Shown: positions 18,177 through 27,830, counted from the first letter of the stretch. The stretch is DNA of 40,491 nucleotides from an uncultured Micrococcales bacterium (GCA_903832875.1 CAILDA010000006.1:1-40491); one strand, 5' to 3'. The notes: generated by a model from the sequence alone, not told the origin. Program-made: numbers and translations.

Positions 18177-19813
18177 GCGTCCTACGTTCCTCACTGATCA
18201 TGGCTAGCGGAACTGTGTTCTCAAGATTCTTAGGCATCATCCGAGCCATCATGTTGGCCGCAACTATTGGTGTTACCACTAACGCTGCTGACGCTTTTGG
18301 TGTTGCTAACCAACTACCTAATAATGTGTATGCCATCATCGTCGGTGGTGTTCTGAACGCCGTCCTAGTTCCACAGATAGTTAGAGCTAGAAGCCATGTC
18401 GATGGCGGTAAGGCATATATTGATCGACTTCTAACTATGTCGATAGTTGTCTTCGGTGGCATCACAGTTATCACTACTTTGACTGCACCTTTGTTGGTAT
18501 CTGTTTATACCAATGGTTGGAGTGCTAGTCAGCTAGCTCTTGCAACAGCTTTTGCTTACTGGTGTTTACCGCAGCTGTTCTTCTATGGTCTGTACACATT
18601 GCTAGGTGAAGTACTTAACGCTAGAAGTAAGTTCGGTCCTTTTATGTGGGCCCCGGTACTAAACAACATTGTTGCCATCATCGGTATGGGTGCTTTTATT
18701 TGGCAGTTTGGTTTAGACCCAACCGGTCAACGAACAGTCGAAGAGTGGAACCAGTCACAAATTGCTCTGCTCGCTGGTTCAGCAACCATAGGTGTTGCAG
18801 CTCAAGCTCTTATTCTTTTTGTGTTCTGGAAGAAGATGGGGCTTGGTTTCAATCTGAACTTCAATTGGCGTGGAGTTGGTTTAGCGCCGGCTATGAGAAC
18901 AGCTTCTTGGACTCTTGGAATGTTATTGATAACTCAGATCGGCGGAGTTGTTCAGACTGCTGTTGCCTCTAAAGCAATTGGTGGTCGAGAGTTTTTAGCT
19001 GATAACGGGATAGCCATCGCATCGGTTGCGGCTATGAGTATCGCCTGGTTGATATTTATGTTGCCGCACTCTGTTGCAACTGTTTCCATCGCAACCGCGT
19101 ACTTCACTCGAATGTCTATGCATGCCATGGAAAAGAAGTTTGATGAACTCAAGAATGATTTATCCGATGGGCTTCGGACCATTGCAATGATTAGCGTTCT
19201 GGCTACAGCAGGGCTTATTGTTTTGGCTTACCCAATTTCCCGCGTATTTGTCGGTGAAATACCTAGCGCTATCGCCCTAGGAAATGTTGTGATAGCGATG
19301 GTCATCGGACTACTGCCATTTAGTTATGTCTTTATGATTCAACGTGCCTTTTACTCACTCGAAGATACGAGAACACCTTTCATGTTCACTTTGGTCCAGA
19401 CAATCCTGAATGTCATCGGGTCAGTATTTGTTGCGATTTACGTGGAACATATTTGGATTGTTGTGTCTTTATCTCTTGTTACCAGCGGAAGCATTTTGAT
19501 CCAGTCTGTTCTTGCCTTCCTAATGTTCAAGCGTCGATTTGGCTCACTTGGCCACGCTCACCTAACCCTGGCAACAGCTAAGTTTGCTGGGGCTGCCGTG
19601 GTGGCTGGTTTTGTTGGCTTTGGCATCTTGCAAGCCATGGGCGGAGCCAACCCGGGAGCCTTCCCTGTGCTATCGATTCTGGCCTCAACCCTTACCTGTG
19701 CTCTTATCGGTTCCGTGATGGCTTTGGTCTATATCGTCATCCTGAAGCTACTAAAAGTGAAAGAAATTGAAACTCTTACCAAACCGCTTATGCGCTTGCT
19801 CGGACGCTCATAG
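18173..19813 (+). CDS. murJ: Lipid II flippase MurJ (short form, MviN core only)
   Basis: SSLIMASGTVFSRFLGIIRAIMLAATIG...ADAFGVANQLPNNVYAIIVGGVLNAVLVPQIVRA. Confidence 0.94.
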   Translation: MSVLRSSLIMASGTVFSRFLGIIRAIMLAATIGVTTNAADAFGVANQLPNNVYAIIVGGVLNAVLVPQIVRARSHVDGGKAYIDRLLTMSIVVFGGITVITTLTAPLLVSVYTNGWSASQLALATAFAYWCLPQLFFYGLYTLLGEVLNARSKFGPFMWAPVLNNIVAIIGMGAFIWQFGLDPTGQRTVEEWNQSQIALLAGSATIGVAAQALILFVFWKKMGLGFNLNFNWRGVGLAPAMRTASWTLGMLLITQIGGVVQTAVASKAIGGREFLADNGIAIASVAAMSIAWLIFMLPHSVATVSIATAYFTRMSMHAMEKKFDELKNDLSDGLRTIAMISVLATAGLIVLAYPISRVFVGEIPSAIALGNVVIAMVIGLLPFSYVFMIQRAFYSLEDTRTPFMFTLVQTILNVIGSVFVAIYVEHIWIVVSLSLVTSGSILIQSVLAFLMFKRRFGSLGHAHLTLATAKFAGAAVVAGFVGFGILQAMGGANPGAFPVLSILASTLTCALIGSVMALVYIVILKLLKVKEIETLTKPLMRLLGRS

Positions 19814-19871
19814 AGCATAGATAAACTGATACTTCAGTCACCTCGACTTTTTCCCAAAATCTGGAGTTACC

Positions 19872-20795
19872 GTGCGCGAAGTCATCATCATCGGATCTGG
19901 TCCTGCTGGTTATACCGCAGGCATCTATGCAGCTCGTGCTGGGCTAAACCCGTTACTTATTGCTTCATCAGTTGAAGCCGGCGGCGAACTTATGAAAACT
20001 ACCGAGGTGGAAAACTACCCTGGTTTTCCTAACGGTTTGCAAGGACCTGAACTGATGGAATCATTCCGTCTGCAAGCAGAGCGTTTCGGAACAGAAGTTT
20101 TGTTAGATGACGTTATTGAAGTGGACCTAACTGGCACCACAAAAATAGTCAAAACAGGTGGGGGTAAAACCTTCGAAGCTAAGACAGTTATTCTCGCGAC
20201 CGGTGCTGCTTATCGTGAACTTGGTTTGCCTCGAGAGAAGGAACTTAGCGGTTACGGAATTTCTTGGTGTGCTACCTGTGATGGTTTCTTCTTTAGAGAG
20301 AAAACAATTGCGGTTGTTGGTGGAGGAGACTCCGCAATGGAGGAAGCAACTTTCCTAACTCGCTTTGCTAGCAAGGTTTATTTGATTCACAGACGCGATT
20401 CATTCAAAGCATCAAAGATCATGCAAGAGCGTGCATTAGCTAATCCAAAGATCGAAGTTATTTGGAATACCGAAATAGCCGAGCTCTTAGGTGAAGGAAA
20501 ACTAACTGGTGTCACAACGAGAAACCTTGTTGATGGCACAGAGAAGCAACTAGATCTTGACGGTCTCTTTATTGCCATCGGTAACGACCCGAGGGTTTGG
20601 TTGGTAGAAAACCAACTGGAGCTAACTAGCGAGAAGTTCATCAAAGTTGACGGTAGATCTTCTAAGACAACCCTGCCTGGAGTCTTTGCTTGTGGCGATG
20701 TTATCGATCCGACATACCGTCAAGCAATCACTGCGGCAGGTTCTGGTTGTGTTGCGGCATTAGATGCAGAACACTACTTAACCGGCCTAAAATAG
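19872..20795 (+). CDS. trxB: Thioredoxin-disulfide reductase
   Basis: GTG start; REVIIIGSGPAGYTAGIYAARAG...SWCATCDGFFFREKTIAVVGGGDSAMEE. Confidence 0.97.
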   Translation: MREVIIIGSGPAGYTAGIYAARAGLNPLLIASSVEAGGELMKTTEVENYPGFPNGLQGPELMESFRLQAERFGTEVLLDDVIEVDLTGTTKIVKTGGGKTFEAKTVILATGAAYRELGLPREKELSGYGISWCATCDGFFFREKTIAVVGGGDSAMEEATFLTRFASKVYLIHRRDSFKASKIMQERALANPKIEVIWNTEIAELLGEGKLTGVTTRNLVDGTEKQLDLDGLFIAIGNDPRVWLVENQLELTSEKFIKVDGRSSKTTLPGVFACGDVIDPTYRQAITAAGSGCVAALDAEHYLTGLK

Positions 20796-20817
20796 TTTTA
20801 TAAACAAGGAGAAAATC

Positions 20818-21141
20818 ATGGCAGCAAAGCACGTAACAACCGATTCATTTCAGGCAGATGTTCTTTCATCTGACAAGCCTGTATTAGTAGATTTCTGGGC
20901 TGAGTGGTGTGGCCCATGTCGTCAGGTCTCACCTATCTTGGATGAGATTTCAGCCGAGCACGGAGACAAACTAACCATCGTCAAAGTTAACGTAGACGAA
21001 GAGCATGCCTTGGCTCAGAAGTATGGCATCACTTCAATTCCTGCAATGCACGTATTCCAGGGTGGCGAAGTAGTGAAGGCAATCATTGGAGCAAAACCAA
21101 AGCCTGCGCTTTTGGCAGACTTAGACGCTTTCATCAACTAA
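20818..21141 (+). CDS. trxA: Thioredoxin
   Basis: VDFWAEWCGPCRQVSPILDEIS. Confidence 0.97.
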   Translation: MAAKHVTTDSFQADVLSSDKPVLVDFWAEWCGPCRQVSPILDEISAEHGDKLTIVKVNVDEEHALAQKYGITSIPAMHVFQGGEVVKAIIGAKPKPALLADLDAFIN

Positions 21142-21155
21142 ATTAGTTTCTAAGC

Positions 21156-21192
21156 AAAACGGCTATGGGGCCTTCGCCCTATGGCCGTTTTT
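21156..21192 (+). terminator. Terminator hairpin after trxA
   Basis: AAAACGGC...GCCGTTTTTCTTT with CCTTCG loop region. Confidence 0.7.
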
Positions 21193-21218
21193 CTTTAACC
21201 TCGAAGCTAGGAATCAAG

Positions 21219-22427
21219 ATGGCAAAAGACCTGTGGTCTGACAATTACGCGTCACGTGCGAACGGGCTTTCAGCCTCTGAAGTTCGAGCGTTGTTCGCCG
21301 TTGTTTCACGTCCTGAAGTTGTCTCTCTGGCCGGAGGTATGCCGTTTGTTCCAGCTCTTCCTAAAGAACGAATGATTGAAAGTTTCAACTCTCTGATGAA
21401 AGATCGTTCACACATTGCGCTGCAATATTCTGGTGGTCAAGGTGATCCAACTCTTCGTGAACATGTGAGAGAAATCATGGCCCTTGAAGGAATCAAGAGT
21501 GATATCGAGAACATCGTCATCACAACTGGTTCGCAGCATGGGCTTGATCTTGTCTCATCACTTTTCTTAGACCCGGGCGATGTTGTTCTTGCAGAAGGCC
21601 CAAGTTACGTTGGTGCTCTTGGAGTATTTAGAGCGAGACAAGCTCACATCGAACACGTATACACAGACCTTGAAGGCATCTCCCCTGAGGCTCTCTCAGC
21701 CACAATCGAAAGAGTTAAAGCTGCTGGTAAAACAATCAAGTTCCTTTACTTAGTTCCGAACTTTGCTAACCCTAGTGGCGTGACCCTCAGCGCCGATAGA
21801 AGAGCCAAAGTTTTGGAGATCTGTCGCAAGCATCACATCTTGGTTCTAGAAGATAACGTTTATGGCTTGCTTTACTTCGAAGACAGAGCACCTGATGCAC
21901 TCAGATCTTTGGACGAAGATGGGGTTATTTACCTAGGTTCGTTCTCCAAGATTCTCGTTCCTGGCTTCAGAGTTGGTTATGTCTTAGCCCCTCCTTCAAT
22001 TAGAGAGAAGTTGGTCTTAGCAAATGAGTCAGCAGTGCTCTGCCCTAGCGAGTTCAGTCAGCTGATGATTTCGGAATACCTCTCCACAAACGACTGGAAG
22101 GCGCAAATTGCTGTATTCAGAGGTGAATACCGAGCCAGAAGAGATGCTGCCCTCGCTGCAATGAACGAATTCTTACCAGATCTAAACACCACAAGGCCTG
22201 GTGGAGGCTTCTACCTCTGGGTAGACCTACCGAAAGGCGTTAACTCCAAGGCAATGCTTCCTAGAGCGGTCGATAATCTCGTCGCATACACACCTGGTAC
22301 CGCTTTTTACGGGAATGGAACAGGGCAAGAGTTCCTTAGAATCTCCTACTCGTACCCAACACCTGAAAACATCAGAGTTGGCGTTGAGCGACTAGCTAAA
22401 ACCATAAACGAGGAGCTGGCTTCTTAG
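21219..22427 (+). CDS. PLP-dependent aminotransferase (class I/II, 2-aminoadipate-transaminase/MocR-core-like)
   Basis: MAKDLWSDNYASRANGLSASEVRALFAVVSRPEVVSLAGGMP...YLGSFSKILVPGFRVGYV; track start 21165 lies inside the trxA terminator, so ATG at 21219 preferred. Confidence 0.9.
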   Translation: MAKDLWSDNYASRANGLSASEVRALFAVVSRPEVVSLAGGMPFVPALPKERMIESFNSLMKDRSHIALQYSGGQGDPTLREHVREIMALEGIKSDIENIVITTGSQHGLDLVSSLFLDPGDVVLAEGPSYVGALGVFRARQAHIEHVYTDLEGISPEALSATIERVKAAGKTIKFLYLVPNFANPSGVTLSADRRAKVLEICRKHHILVLEDNVYGLLYFEDRAPDALRSLDEDGVIYLGSFSKILVPGFRVGYVLAPPSIREKLVLANESAVLCPSEFSQLMISEYLSTNDWKAQIAVFRGEYRARRDAALAAMNEFLPDLNTTRPGGGFYLWVDLPKGVNSKAMLPRAVDNLVAYTPGTAFYGNGTGQEFLRISYSYPTPENIRVGVERLAKTINEELAS

Positions 22428-22430
22428 GCT

Positions 22431-22506
22431 TGTGGATAAGTTATCCACAGGTAAAAGGCTATATTCTGTGGATAACCTGTGTAAAACTTGTGGATAGTTA
22501 TCCACA
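22431..22506. promoter_or_regulatory. DnaA-box cluster (4 perfect + 1 near-perfect) between convergent genes
   Basis: TGTGGATAA 22431-22439; TTATCCACA 22441-22449; TGTGGATAA 22467-22475; TGTGGATAG 22489-22497; TTATCCACA 22498-22506. Confidence 0.85.
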
Positions 22507-22513
22507 AGTTAAA

Positions 22514-23464
22514 TTAAAACTTTGTGTCTTGACCCAGTTCAGTAAGAATTCTCTTCATGTCATCAACACTGGCGAAATCAATCTCGATTGTTCCTTTTTT
22601 TAGACCAAGTTTGATTCGCACAGATGTATTCAAGCTATTTCCAATTTGATCGGCAAGAGTTTTCAGCGCTTGTTGACGCGAACCAGCTTTGATCTTGCCT
22701 TTTTTGGCAGGTTTCTTTAGAAGTTCTTCTGTGGCGCGAACTGAAAGACCTAGGTTGATGATCTTGTCGGCGATTTCGACCATGCGTTCTGGATTATCTA
22801 GTGACAAAATGGCCCTGGCATGGCCCGCACTTAAAACACCCCCGGCAACTTTGGCTTGAATTGAAGTAGGCAGACGCAACAAACGGATTGTGTTGGTGAT
22901 TTGTGGTCTTGATCTAGAAAGTTTCTCTGCTAATTGATCCTGGGTGCAGCCATATTCTTCTAAAAGTTGCTGATAAGCGCTAGCTTCTTCAATTGCATTC
23001 AAGTCGCTGCGGTGTAGGTTCTCCAACAATGCATCGCGAAGCATGTTTTCGTCGCCAGTTTCACGAATAACAGCTGGAATCTGGCTTAAACCAGCTTCTT
23101 TAGACGCTCTAAGTCGACGTTCACCCATAATGAGTTCGTACTTATCAACGCCGTTTTGTTTACCAAGTGAACGAACTGATATCGGCTGAAGCACGCCAAA
23201 TTCGCGAATGCTGCCAACAAGTTCAGCGAAGTCATCTGGATCGAAGTTTGTTCGAGGCTGCTTGGCATTAGGTGTTATGTCATCAATGGTTAAATACCCA
23301 AAAGTTGCACCCGGTACTGGCAAAAGATCCACTGGGGCGTTGGTTGAGCCACCAAAGAAAACGCTGATTGGATTACCATCTGCTGGTCTTTCCATTCGAT
23401 CTTGGCCGGAGCTAGGGATTAATGCTCCAATTCCTCTACCTAATCCACCTTTTTTCTCAGCCAC
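22514..23464 (-). CDS. parB: Chromosome partitioning protein ParB (CTPase/DNA-binding)
   Basis: KKGGLGRGIGALIP...ELIMGERRLRASKEAGLSQIPAVIRE...ENLHRSDLNAIEEASAYQQLL...GVLSAGHARAIL. Confidence 0.97.
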   Translation of the reverse strand: MAEKKGGLGRGIGALIPSSGQDRMERPADGNPISVFFGGSTNAPVDLLPVPGATFGYLTIDDITPNAKQPRTNFDPDDFAELVGSIREFGVLQPISVRSLGKQNGVDKYELIMGERRLRASKEAGLSQIPAVIRETGDENMLRDALLENLHRSDLNAIEEASAYQQLLEEYGCTQDQLAEKLSRSRPQITNTIRLLRLPTSIQAKVAGGVLSAGHARAILSLDNPERMVEIADKIINLGLSVRATEELLKKPAKKGKIKAGSRQQALKTLADQIGNSLNTSVRIKLGLKKGTIEIDFASVDDMKRILTELGQDTKF

Positions 23465-24368
23465 GGTTTACTCCTCTTTGGGCTAGTTCAATTGCAGCTT
23501 CCATGTATGAAATAGCTCCGTTTGAAGATCTATCGTAATTAATCACAGATTGCCCGTAACTCGGTGCCTCCGCGACGCCAATTTGGCGGGGGATTAGGGT
23601 TTGCAAGGTTTGGGTCGGGAAATGAGCCCTGACATCCTCCACTACAGCCATGTTTAGTTTGGTTCTTGAGTCAAACATGGTCAAAAGAATGGTTGAGAGG
23701 GCAAGACCAGGATTTAGCTGGGTTTTGATCATCTCGATGGTGCGCTTTAGCTGGGTTAGGCCCTCCAGAGCGTAGTACTCACACTGGATAGGGATAAGTA
23801 CCTCTGTCGCTGCTGTAAAGGCGTTGACAGTCAACAAGCCAAGGCTTGGTGGGCAGTCAATAAAGACATAGTCCGGCTTTACTTCTGCTTGAGCAAGGTA
23901 AGCGGCTATTGCGTTCTTGAGTCTGTGTTCGCGAGCCATCATAGAGACCAGTTCTAGTTCTGCTGTGGCCAAATCGATTGTTGCCGGAACACAGCGGAGC
24001 CTAGGAGATTCCGGGCTAATGTGCACTACCTCAGCTAGAAGAACATTATTGACCAAGACTTCATAGATGGACTTGACGCCTAGGTGGTGCTCAATTCCTA
24101 GGGCAGTGGATGCGTTACCTTGGGGATCAAGGTCAATAACCAGTACTTCTAAGCCTTTATCAGCCAGTGCAACAGCGATATTTACGGCCGTAGTTGTCTT
24201 GCCTACGCCGCCTTTTTGGTTGGAAATAGCAAAGATCCTGGTGTGCTCGGGTTTGCTCAAAACAGCACCTCTGACGGCCGCCATTCGTCTGGTATTTTCG
24301 CTCAGTTCAGCTGCGAGAGGTGCGTCCTTAAATCCCCCGGCTTGACCGAATTCATCTGGATGTTTCAC
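23457..24368 (-). CDS. parA: Chromosome partitioning ATPase ParA
   Basis: FAISNQKGGVGKTTTAVNIAVALADKGLEVLVIDLDPQGNASTALG; GTG start at 24368 lies in parS; alternative ATG at 24284. Confidence 0.96.
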   Translation of the reverse strand: MKHPDEFGQAGGFKDAPLAAELSENTRRMAAVRGAVLSKPEHTRIFAISNQKGGVGKTTTAVNIAVALADKGLEVLVIDLDPQGNASTALGIEHHLGVKSIYEVLVNNVLLAEVVHISPESPRLRCVPATIDLATAELELVSMMAREHRLKNAIAAYLAQAEVKPDYVFIDCPPSLGLLTVNAFTAATEVLIPIQCEYYALEGLTQLKRTIEMIKTQLNPGLALSTILLTMFDSRTKLNMAVVEDVRAHFPTQTLQTLIPRQIGVAEAPSYGQSVINYDRSSNGAISYMEAAIELAQRGVNRG

Positions 24369-24375
24369 GTGAAAC
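24361..24375. promoter_or_regulatory. parS site
   Basis: TGTTTCACGTGAAAC matches the canonical parS core. Confidence 0.93.
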
Positions 24376-24559
24376 CTGCTTCTCGATATGGGTTATATCC
24401 CTTGTAAATACTAGCCAACCGGTTGGTTCAGGGCTATTTATGTCTCGACCATTAGGGTAACCCAGCCCGCTGACAACGACAGCTTTAGCAGTGGCTGTTT
24501 GCTCAGCCAAAGGCAAATTGTGGGCTGTTTTGGTCAAAATATCTCCGTGACTTAGGTTC

Positions 24560-25222
24560 TTAGAGTAGCGTAACTCGAACAATCGTAGTCGGCTCAATTA
24601 GAAGATTATCCCCAGCCGTTACAATCTCAAAACTGGCCAGTTTTAGCTTCTTCAAAAGGGGTTTAGATTCGGCTATTTCATCTGCCGCCTTGGACCCCTT
24701 TAGCGCCAAAATGGTTCCGCCGGATACAACTAGGGGAGCTAGCATTCTCAACAACTTGGGCAAGGCCGAAAGTGCCCTGGCGGTAACAACGTCATAGTTT
24801 GCTAGCGGAGCTTCCTCTGCTCTGCCTCTAAGAACCTTCACGTTAGTTAGTCCAAGCTCCGGAACTACTGTTTCAGCTAGCCATTTAGATCTGCGTTCCA
24901 TGGGCTCAATTAGGACGAAATTAGCGTTCGGCTTCATTATTGCCATCGGAATTCCTGGTAGCCCAGCACCTGATCCAACGTCCGCGATGCTTTGTCCATC
25001 TTCGACATATTCGGCCACAACAGCAGAATTGAGGATGTGTCTAGACCAAAGCTTTGGCAATTCACGAGGACCAATAAGCCCTAAAAGGTCGCCGTCTCTG
25101 GCAAGTAGTTCGGAATATTTTTGGGCTAAGGGGAGTTGTTCGCCAAATACCTTGGCGGCCTCGGCTGGCTCTTCTTCGAGGTGGAACACCTCTGCGCTGT
25201 TATCTGACATCTCTAAATCCAA
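24560..25222 (-). CDS. rsmG: 16S rRNA m7G527 methyltransferase
   Basis: YSELLARDGDLLGLIGPRELPKLWSRHILNSAVVAEYV...IADVGSGAGLPGIPMAI. Confidence 0.95.
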   Translation of the reverse strand: MDLEMSDNSAEVFHLEEEPAEAAKVFGEQLPLAQKYSELLARDGDLLGLIGPRELPKLWSRHILNSAVVAEYVEDGQSIADVGSGAGLPGIPMAIMKPNANFVLIEPMERRSKWLAETVVPELGLTNVKVLRGRAEEAPLANYDVVTARALSALPKLLRMLAPLVVSGGTILALKGSKAADEIAESKPLLKKLKLASFEIVTAGDNLLIEPTTIVRVTLL

Positions 25223-25266
25223 TCATGCACCCAAAACAAAAAGCCAGGGCGCAGGCCCTGGCTAAA

Positions 25267-25281
25267 TGTTTCACGTGAAAC
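25267..25281. promoter_or_regulatory. parS site
   Basis: TGTTTCACGTGAAAC between rsmG and jag. Confidence 0.93.
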
Positions 25282-25808
25282 TATTCAGCTGGCTTAGCCA
25301 CGATGTGGCGTTCTTTGCCTTCGCCCTCTGACTCTGAAATTAGACCTGCTTCAGCGATTAGATCGTGGGCGATCTTTCTCTCATAAGAAGACATTGGCTT
25401 CATTGCCACAGGTGCGCTGGTCTCTTGGACCTTGGCAATAATGCGGTTTACGATCTTGGTTAGTGAGTCAAGTTTTGCTTGACGAGAACCAGCAATGTCC
25501 AGAATTAGACGACTGAAAGACTGTGTCTTGGTCTGGACTGCGATACGTGTGAGTTCCTGAAGAGCCTCTACAGTCTCTGGATTGGAGATAAGGCGTAGGT
25601 TGCTTTCCTGATCTGCAGTCACCTCTAAGTAGGCGCGGCCCTGACGAACATCGATGTTGATGTCGCCATCAAGATCGAAAATATCAAGCAGCTCTTCTAG
25701 GTAATCAGCAGCTACTTCGCCCTCTTCTTCAAGGTCTTTTACTGATGATGCTTCTTTGGTCTCTGTAACTTCTTCCAATACTTCTGGGGTTTCTGTTTGA
25801 TCTGACAT
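25281..25808 (-). CDS. jag: Jag/KhpB-like RNA-binding protein (KH-R3H)
   Basis: YLEELLDIFDLDGDINIDV...LRLISNPETVEALQELTRIAV...MSSYERKIAHDLIAEAGLISESEGEGKERHIVAKP. Confidence 0.93.
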   Translation of the reverse strand: MSDQTETPEVLEEVTETKEASSVKDLEEEGEVAADYLEELLDIFDLDGDINIDVRQGRAYLEVTADQESNLRLISNPETVEALQELTRIAVQTKTQSFSRLILDIAGSRQAKLDSLTKIVNRIIAKVQETSAPVAMKPMSSYERKIAHDLIAEAGLISESEGEGKERHIVAKPAE

Positions 25809-25813
25809 GGGTC

Positions 25814-26755
25814 CTATTTCTTGCCCTTAGGCTTTTTCTTGGCTCTGGCCTTGGATACCGGCTGAACGCGCTGAGGTATTTGAGGAGCTTCTTCTTCTGC
25901 AACAGGAGCTTCGCTCTTTGGTAGTTTTCCCTTTTTCTCTAGGCGAGCTTGGCGCTCATTATGGGCTTGTGAACCTGGGGTAGGCATACGACGGATTACG
26001 TAGTATTGCTGACCCATGGTCCAGAAGTTTGAGACAAGCCAGTAAATCAATACACCCAGAGGGAATGAAACACCGGAGATAAGGAAGATAACTGGGAAGA
26101 CATAAAGCATGATCTTCTGGGTCTGAGCGAACTGAGAAGTTTGTGTGGCAGCGTTCTGGTTTTTAGCCATGATCTGCTTCTGGGTGATGAACTGTGAAGC
26201 GGTCATCAGAACGATCATTACCCCGGCAATGATTTGAACTGAAACGTTTGATGCGGTCAAGAAGGTTTCAGACAGGCTGGCACCTAGGAAGTGTGACTGG
26301 GCGAACGACTGTGATAGCTCCTTGCTGAGCAAGCCAACGCCTGGCTTTGAGTTCTGTGCTTCGGTCAGTGTTGAGAACAGAGAAAAGAAGACAGGCATTT
26401 GAGCTAGAAGAGGTAGGCAAGATGAGAACGGGCTTGAACCGTGCTTCTTGTATAGCTCCATTTGCTCTTTGGCCATGCGCTCACGAGAGTCACGGTCTGA
26501 CTTACCCTTGTACTTCTTTTGAATCTTTTGCAGATCTGGCTGCAACAAATACATGCTGCGTTGGGATTTAATCTGCTTTACGAATAGGGGAATTAGGGCT
26601 GCTCTAACAACTAGAACCAAACCAACAATCGAAGCTACCCACGTGTAACCCTGGTCCGCACCCATACCGAAGGTTGTGAAGACTGAGTGGAAGGTAACCA
26701 GAATTGCTTCCAAAACCCATTTGAACGGCCAGAGAATTGCACCAAGAATGTCCAT
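25814..26755 (-). CDS. yidC: Membrane protein insertase YidC
   Basis: ALIPLFVKQIKSQRSMYLLQPDLQKIQKKYKGK...MELYKKHGSSPFSSCLPLLAQMPVFFSLF. Confidence 0.96.
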   Translation of the reverse strand: MDILGAILWPFKWVLEAILVTFHSVFTTFGMGADQGYTWVASIVGLVLVVRAALIPLFVKQIKSQRSMYLLQPDLQKIQKKYKGKSDRDSRERMAKEQMELYKKHGSSPFSSCLPLLAQMPVFFSLFSTLTEAQNSKPGVGLLSKELSQSFAQSHFLGASLSETFLTASNVSVQIIAGVMIVLMTASQFITQKQIMAKNQNAATQTSQFAQTQKIMLYVFPVIFLISGVSFPLGVLIYWLVSNFWTMGQQYYVIRRMPTPGSQAHNERQARLEKKGKLPKSEAPVAEEEAPQIPQRVQPVSKARAKKKPKGKK

Positions 26756-27079
26756 TTATTTTTCCTTTTCAATCAAAGCAGTTTCCTGCTTTGCATATAC
26801 AAAACCATTTTTAGTCAAGCTGAGCCACTTAGGCCCAGGCTTCACTTCGTCAACGCCACCCTTAGCAAACGGGTTGCAGCGCAGTATTCTCCAGGTTGTC
26901 AAAAGCGACCCATAGATCACACCGTGCTGCTGTATTGAGCCTAGACCGTAAGCCGAACAGGTTGGGTAATAACGGCAAACATCTCCATAAAGTGGCGAGA
27001 TAAATTTGCGCCAGCCCACAACAAAAAGAACTAAACCATTTCTGGGTAAGACCCAGAGGTTCAAAGCTAGTTCTCTCAT
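26756..27079 (-). CDS. yidD: Membrane protein insertion efficiency factor YidD
   Basis: VGWRKFISPLYGDVCRYYPTCSAYGLGSIQQHGVIYGSLLTTWRILRCNPFAKGGVDEV. Confidence 0.95.
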   Translation of the reverse strand: MRELALNLWVLPRNGLVLFVVGWRKFISPLYGDVCRYYPTCSAYGLGSIQQHGVIYGSLLTTWRILRCNPFAKGGVDEVKPGPKWLSLTKNGFVYAKQETALIEKEK

Positions 27080-27102
27080 TTGTTAACCTTATTAACAGAT
27101 TT

Positions 27103-27438
27103 CTAGTTACTCAATTTGTTCAGACAGTAATCCAGTTCAGAACTGAACTCCTGCCAATCTAATTCCGCCGATCCAGGTAGTGCTCTAACAACTAAAAGGT
27201 CGCCGGGATTGAATTTTTGTATTCGTTCTCTTATCGCGGATCTTGCTCTGCGTTTCACGAGATTTCTTTTGACGGCCACTCCGACATCCTTTGCCACGAC
27301 AAAACCAAACCGGGCTTGAGTTTGTGACCCATCCCGGTTTAGATATACGACCATGTGGTCTGCGACAGCCTTTCGACCAGTTCTCATGGTCGAGCGAAAA
27401 TCATCAGCTGAGCGCAGCCGGTTCTCGCGAGCCAGCAA
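27103..27438 (-). CDS. rnpA: Ribonuclease P protein component
   Basis: MLARENRLRSADDFRSTMRTGRK...RFGFVVAKDVGVAVKRNLVKRRARSAIRE. Confidence 0.95.
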   Translation of the reverse strand: MLARENRLRSADDFRSTMRTGRKAVADHMVVYLNRDGSQTQARFGFVVAKDVGVAVKRNLVKRRARSAIRERIQKFNPGDLLVVRALPGSAELDWQEFSSELDYCLNKLSN

Positions 27439-27444
27439 AGTGGA

Positions 27445-27582
27445 TTATGCCGATAGTTCGCTGCGGCCCTTGCGGCGACGTGCAGCAAGGATGGCGCGGC
27501 CAGCACGAGTCTTCATACGAAGACGGAAACCGTGGGTCTTTGCGCGACGACGGGTGTTCGGTTGAAAAGTACGCTTAGTCAT
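27445..27582 (-). CDS. rpmH: 50S ribosomal protein L34
   Basis: Translated by hand (below ORF-track cutoff): [45 protein letters not shown]. Confidence 0.97.
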   Translation of the reverse strand: MTKRTFQPNTRRRAKTHGFRLRMKTRAGRAILAARRRKGRSELSA

Positions 27583-27830
27583 TTGGTGTTACTCCAAAGC
27601 TTCTGGTGAGTTCAAGTCAAAAGTGTTTATCTAGTTGTCAGCGAACCCAAAGCTGATCAACTTGTTAAACTTACGGCAATTAAGCCCTGCTGGTCAAGTT
27701 TTTTGGGATATTTTTTACTTTATTTTCCAACCAGCTGCATTCGGTTTTCATAACATTTTTGAGATATTGGCAAAAATGTGCCATCTCGATTTGCAATTTC
27801 ATCTACTTAGGCACTTGAATACAGTAGTAA

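Noticed and set aside
24352-24597. 81-aa ORF between parA and rsmG ending VSRETSR
   Set aside because: C-terminus is a readthrough of the parS palindrome in another frame; overlaps rsmG and parA ends; no recognisable domain, so treated as noncoding leader
26676-26938. Two overlapping plus-strand ORFs over yidC/yidD
   Set aside because: Antisense to well-supported genes, no homology recognised
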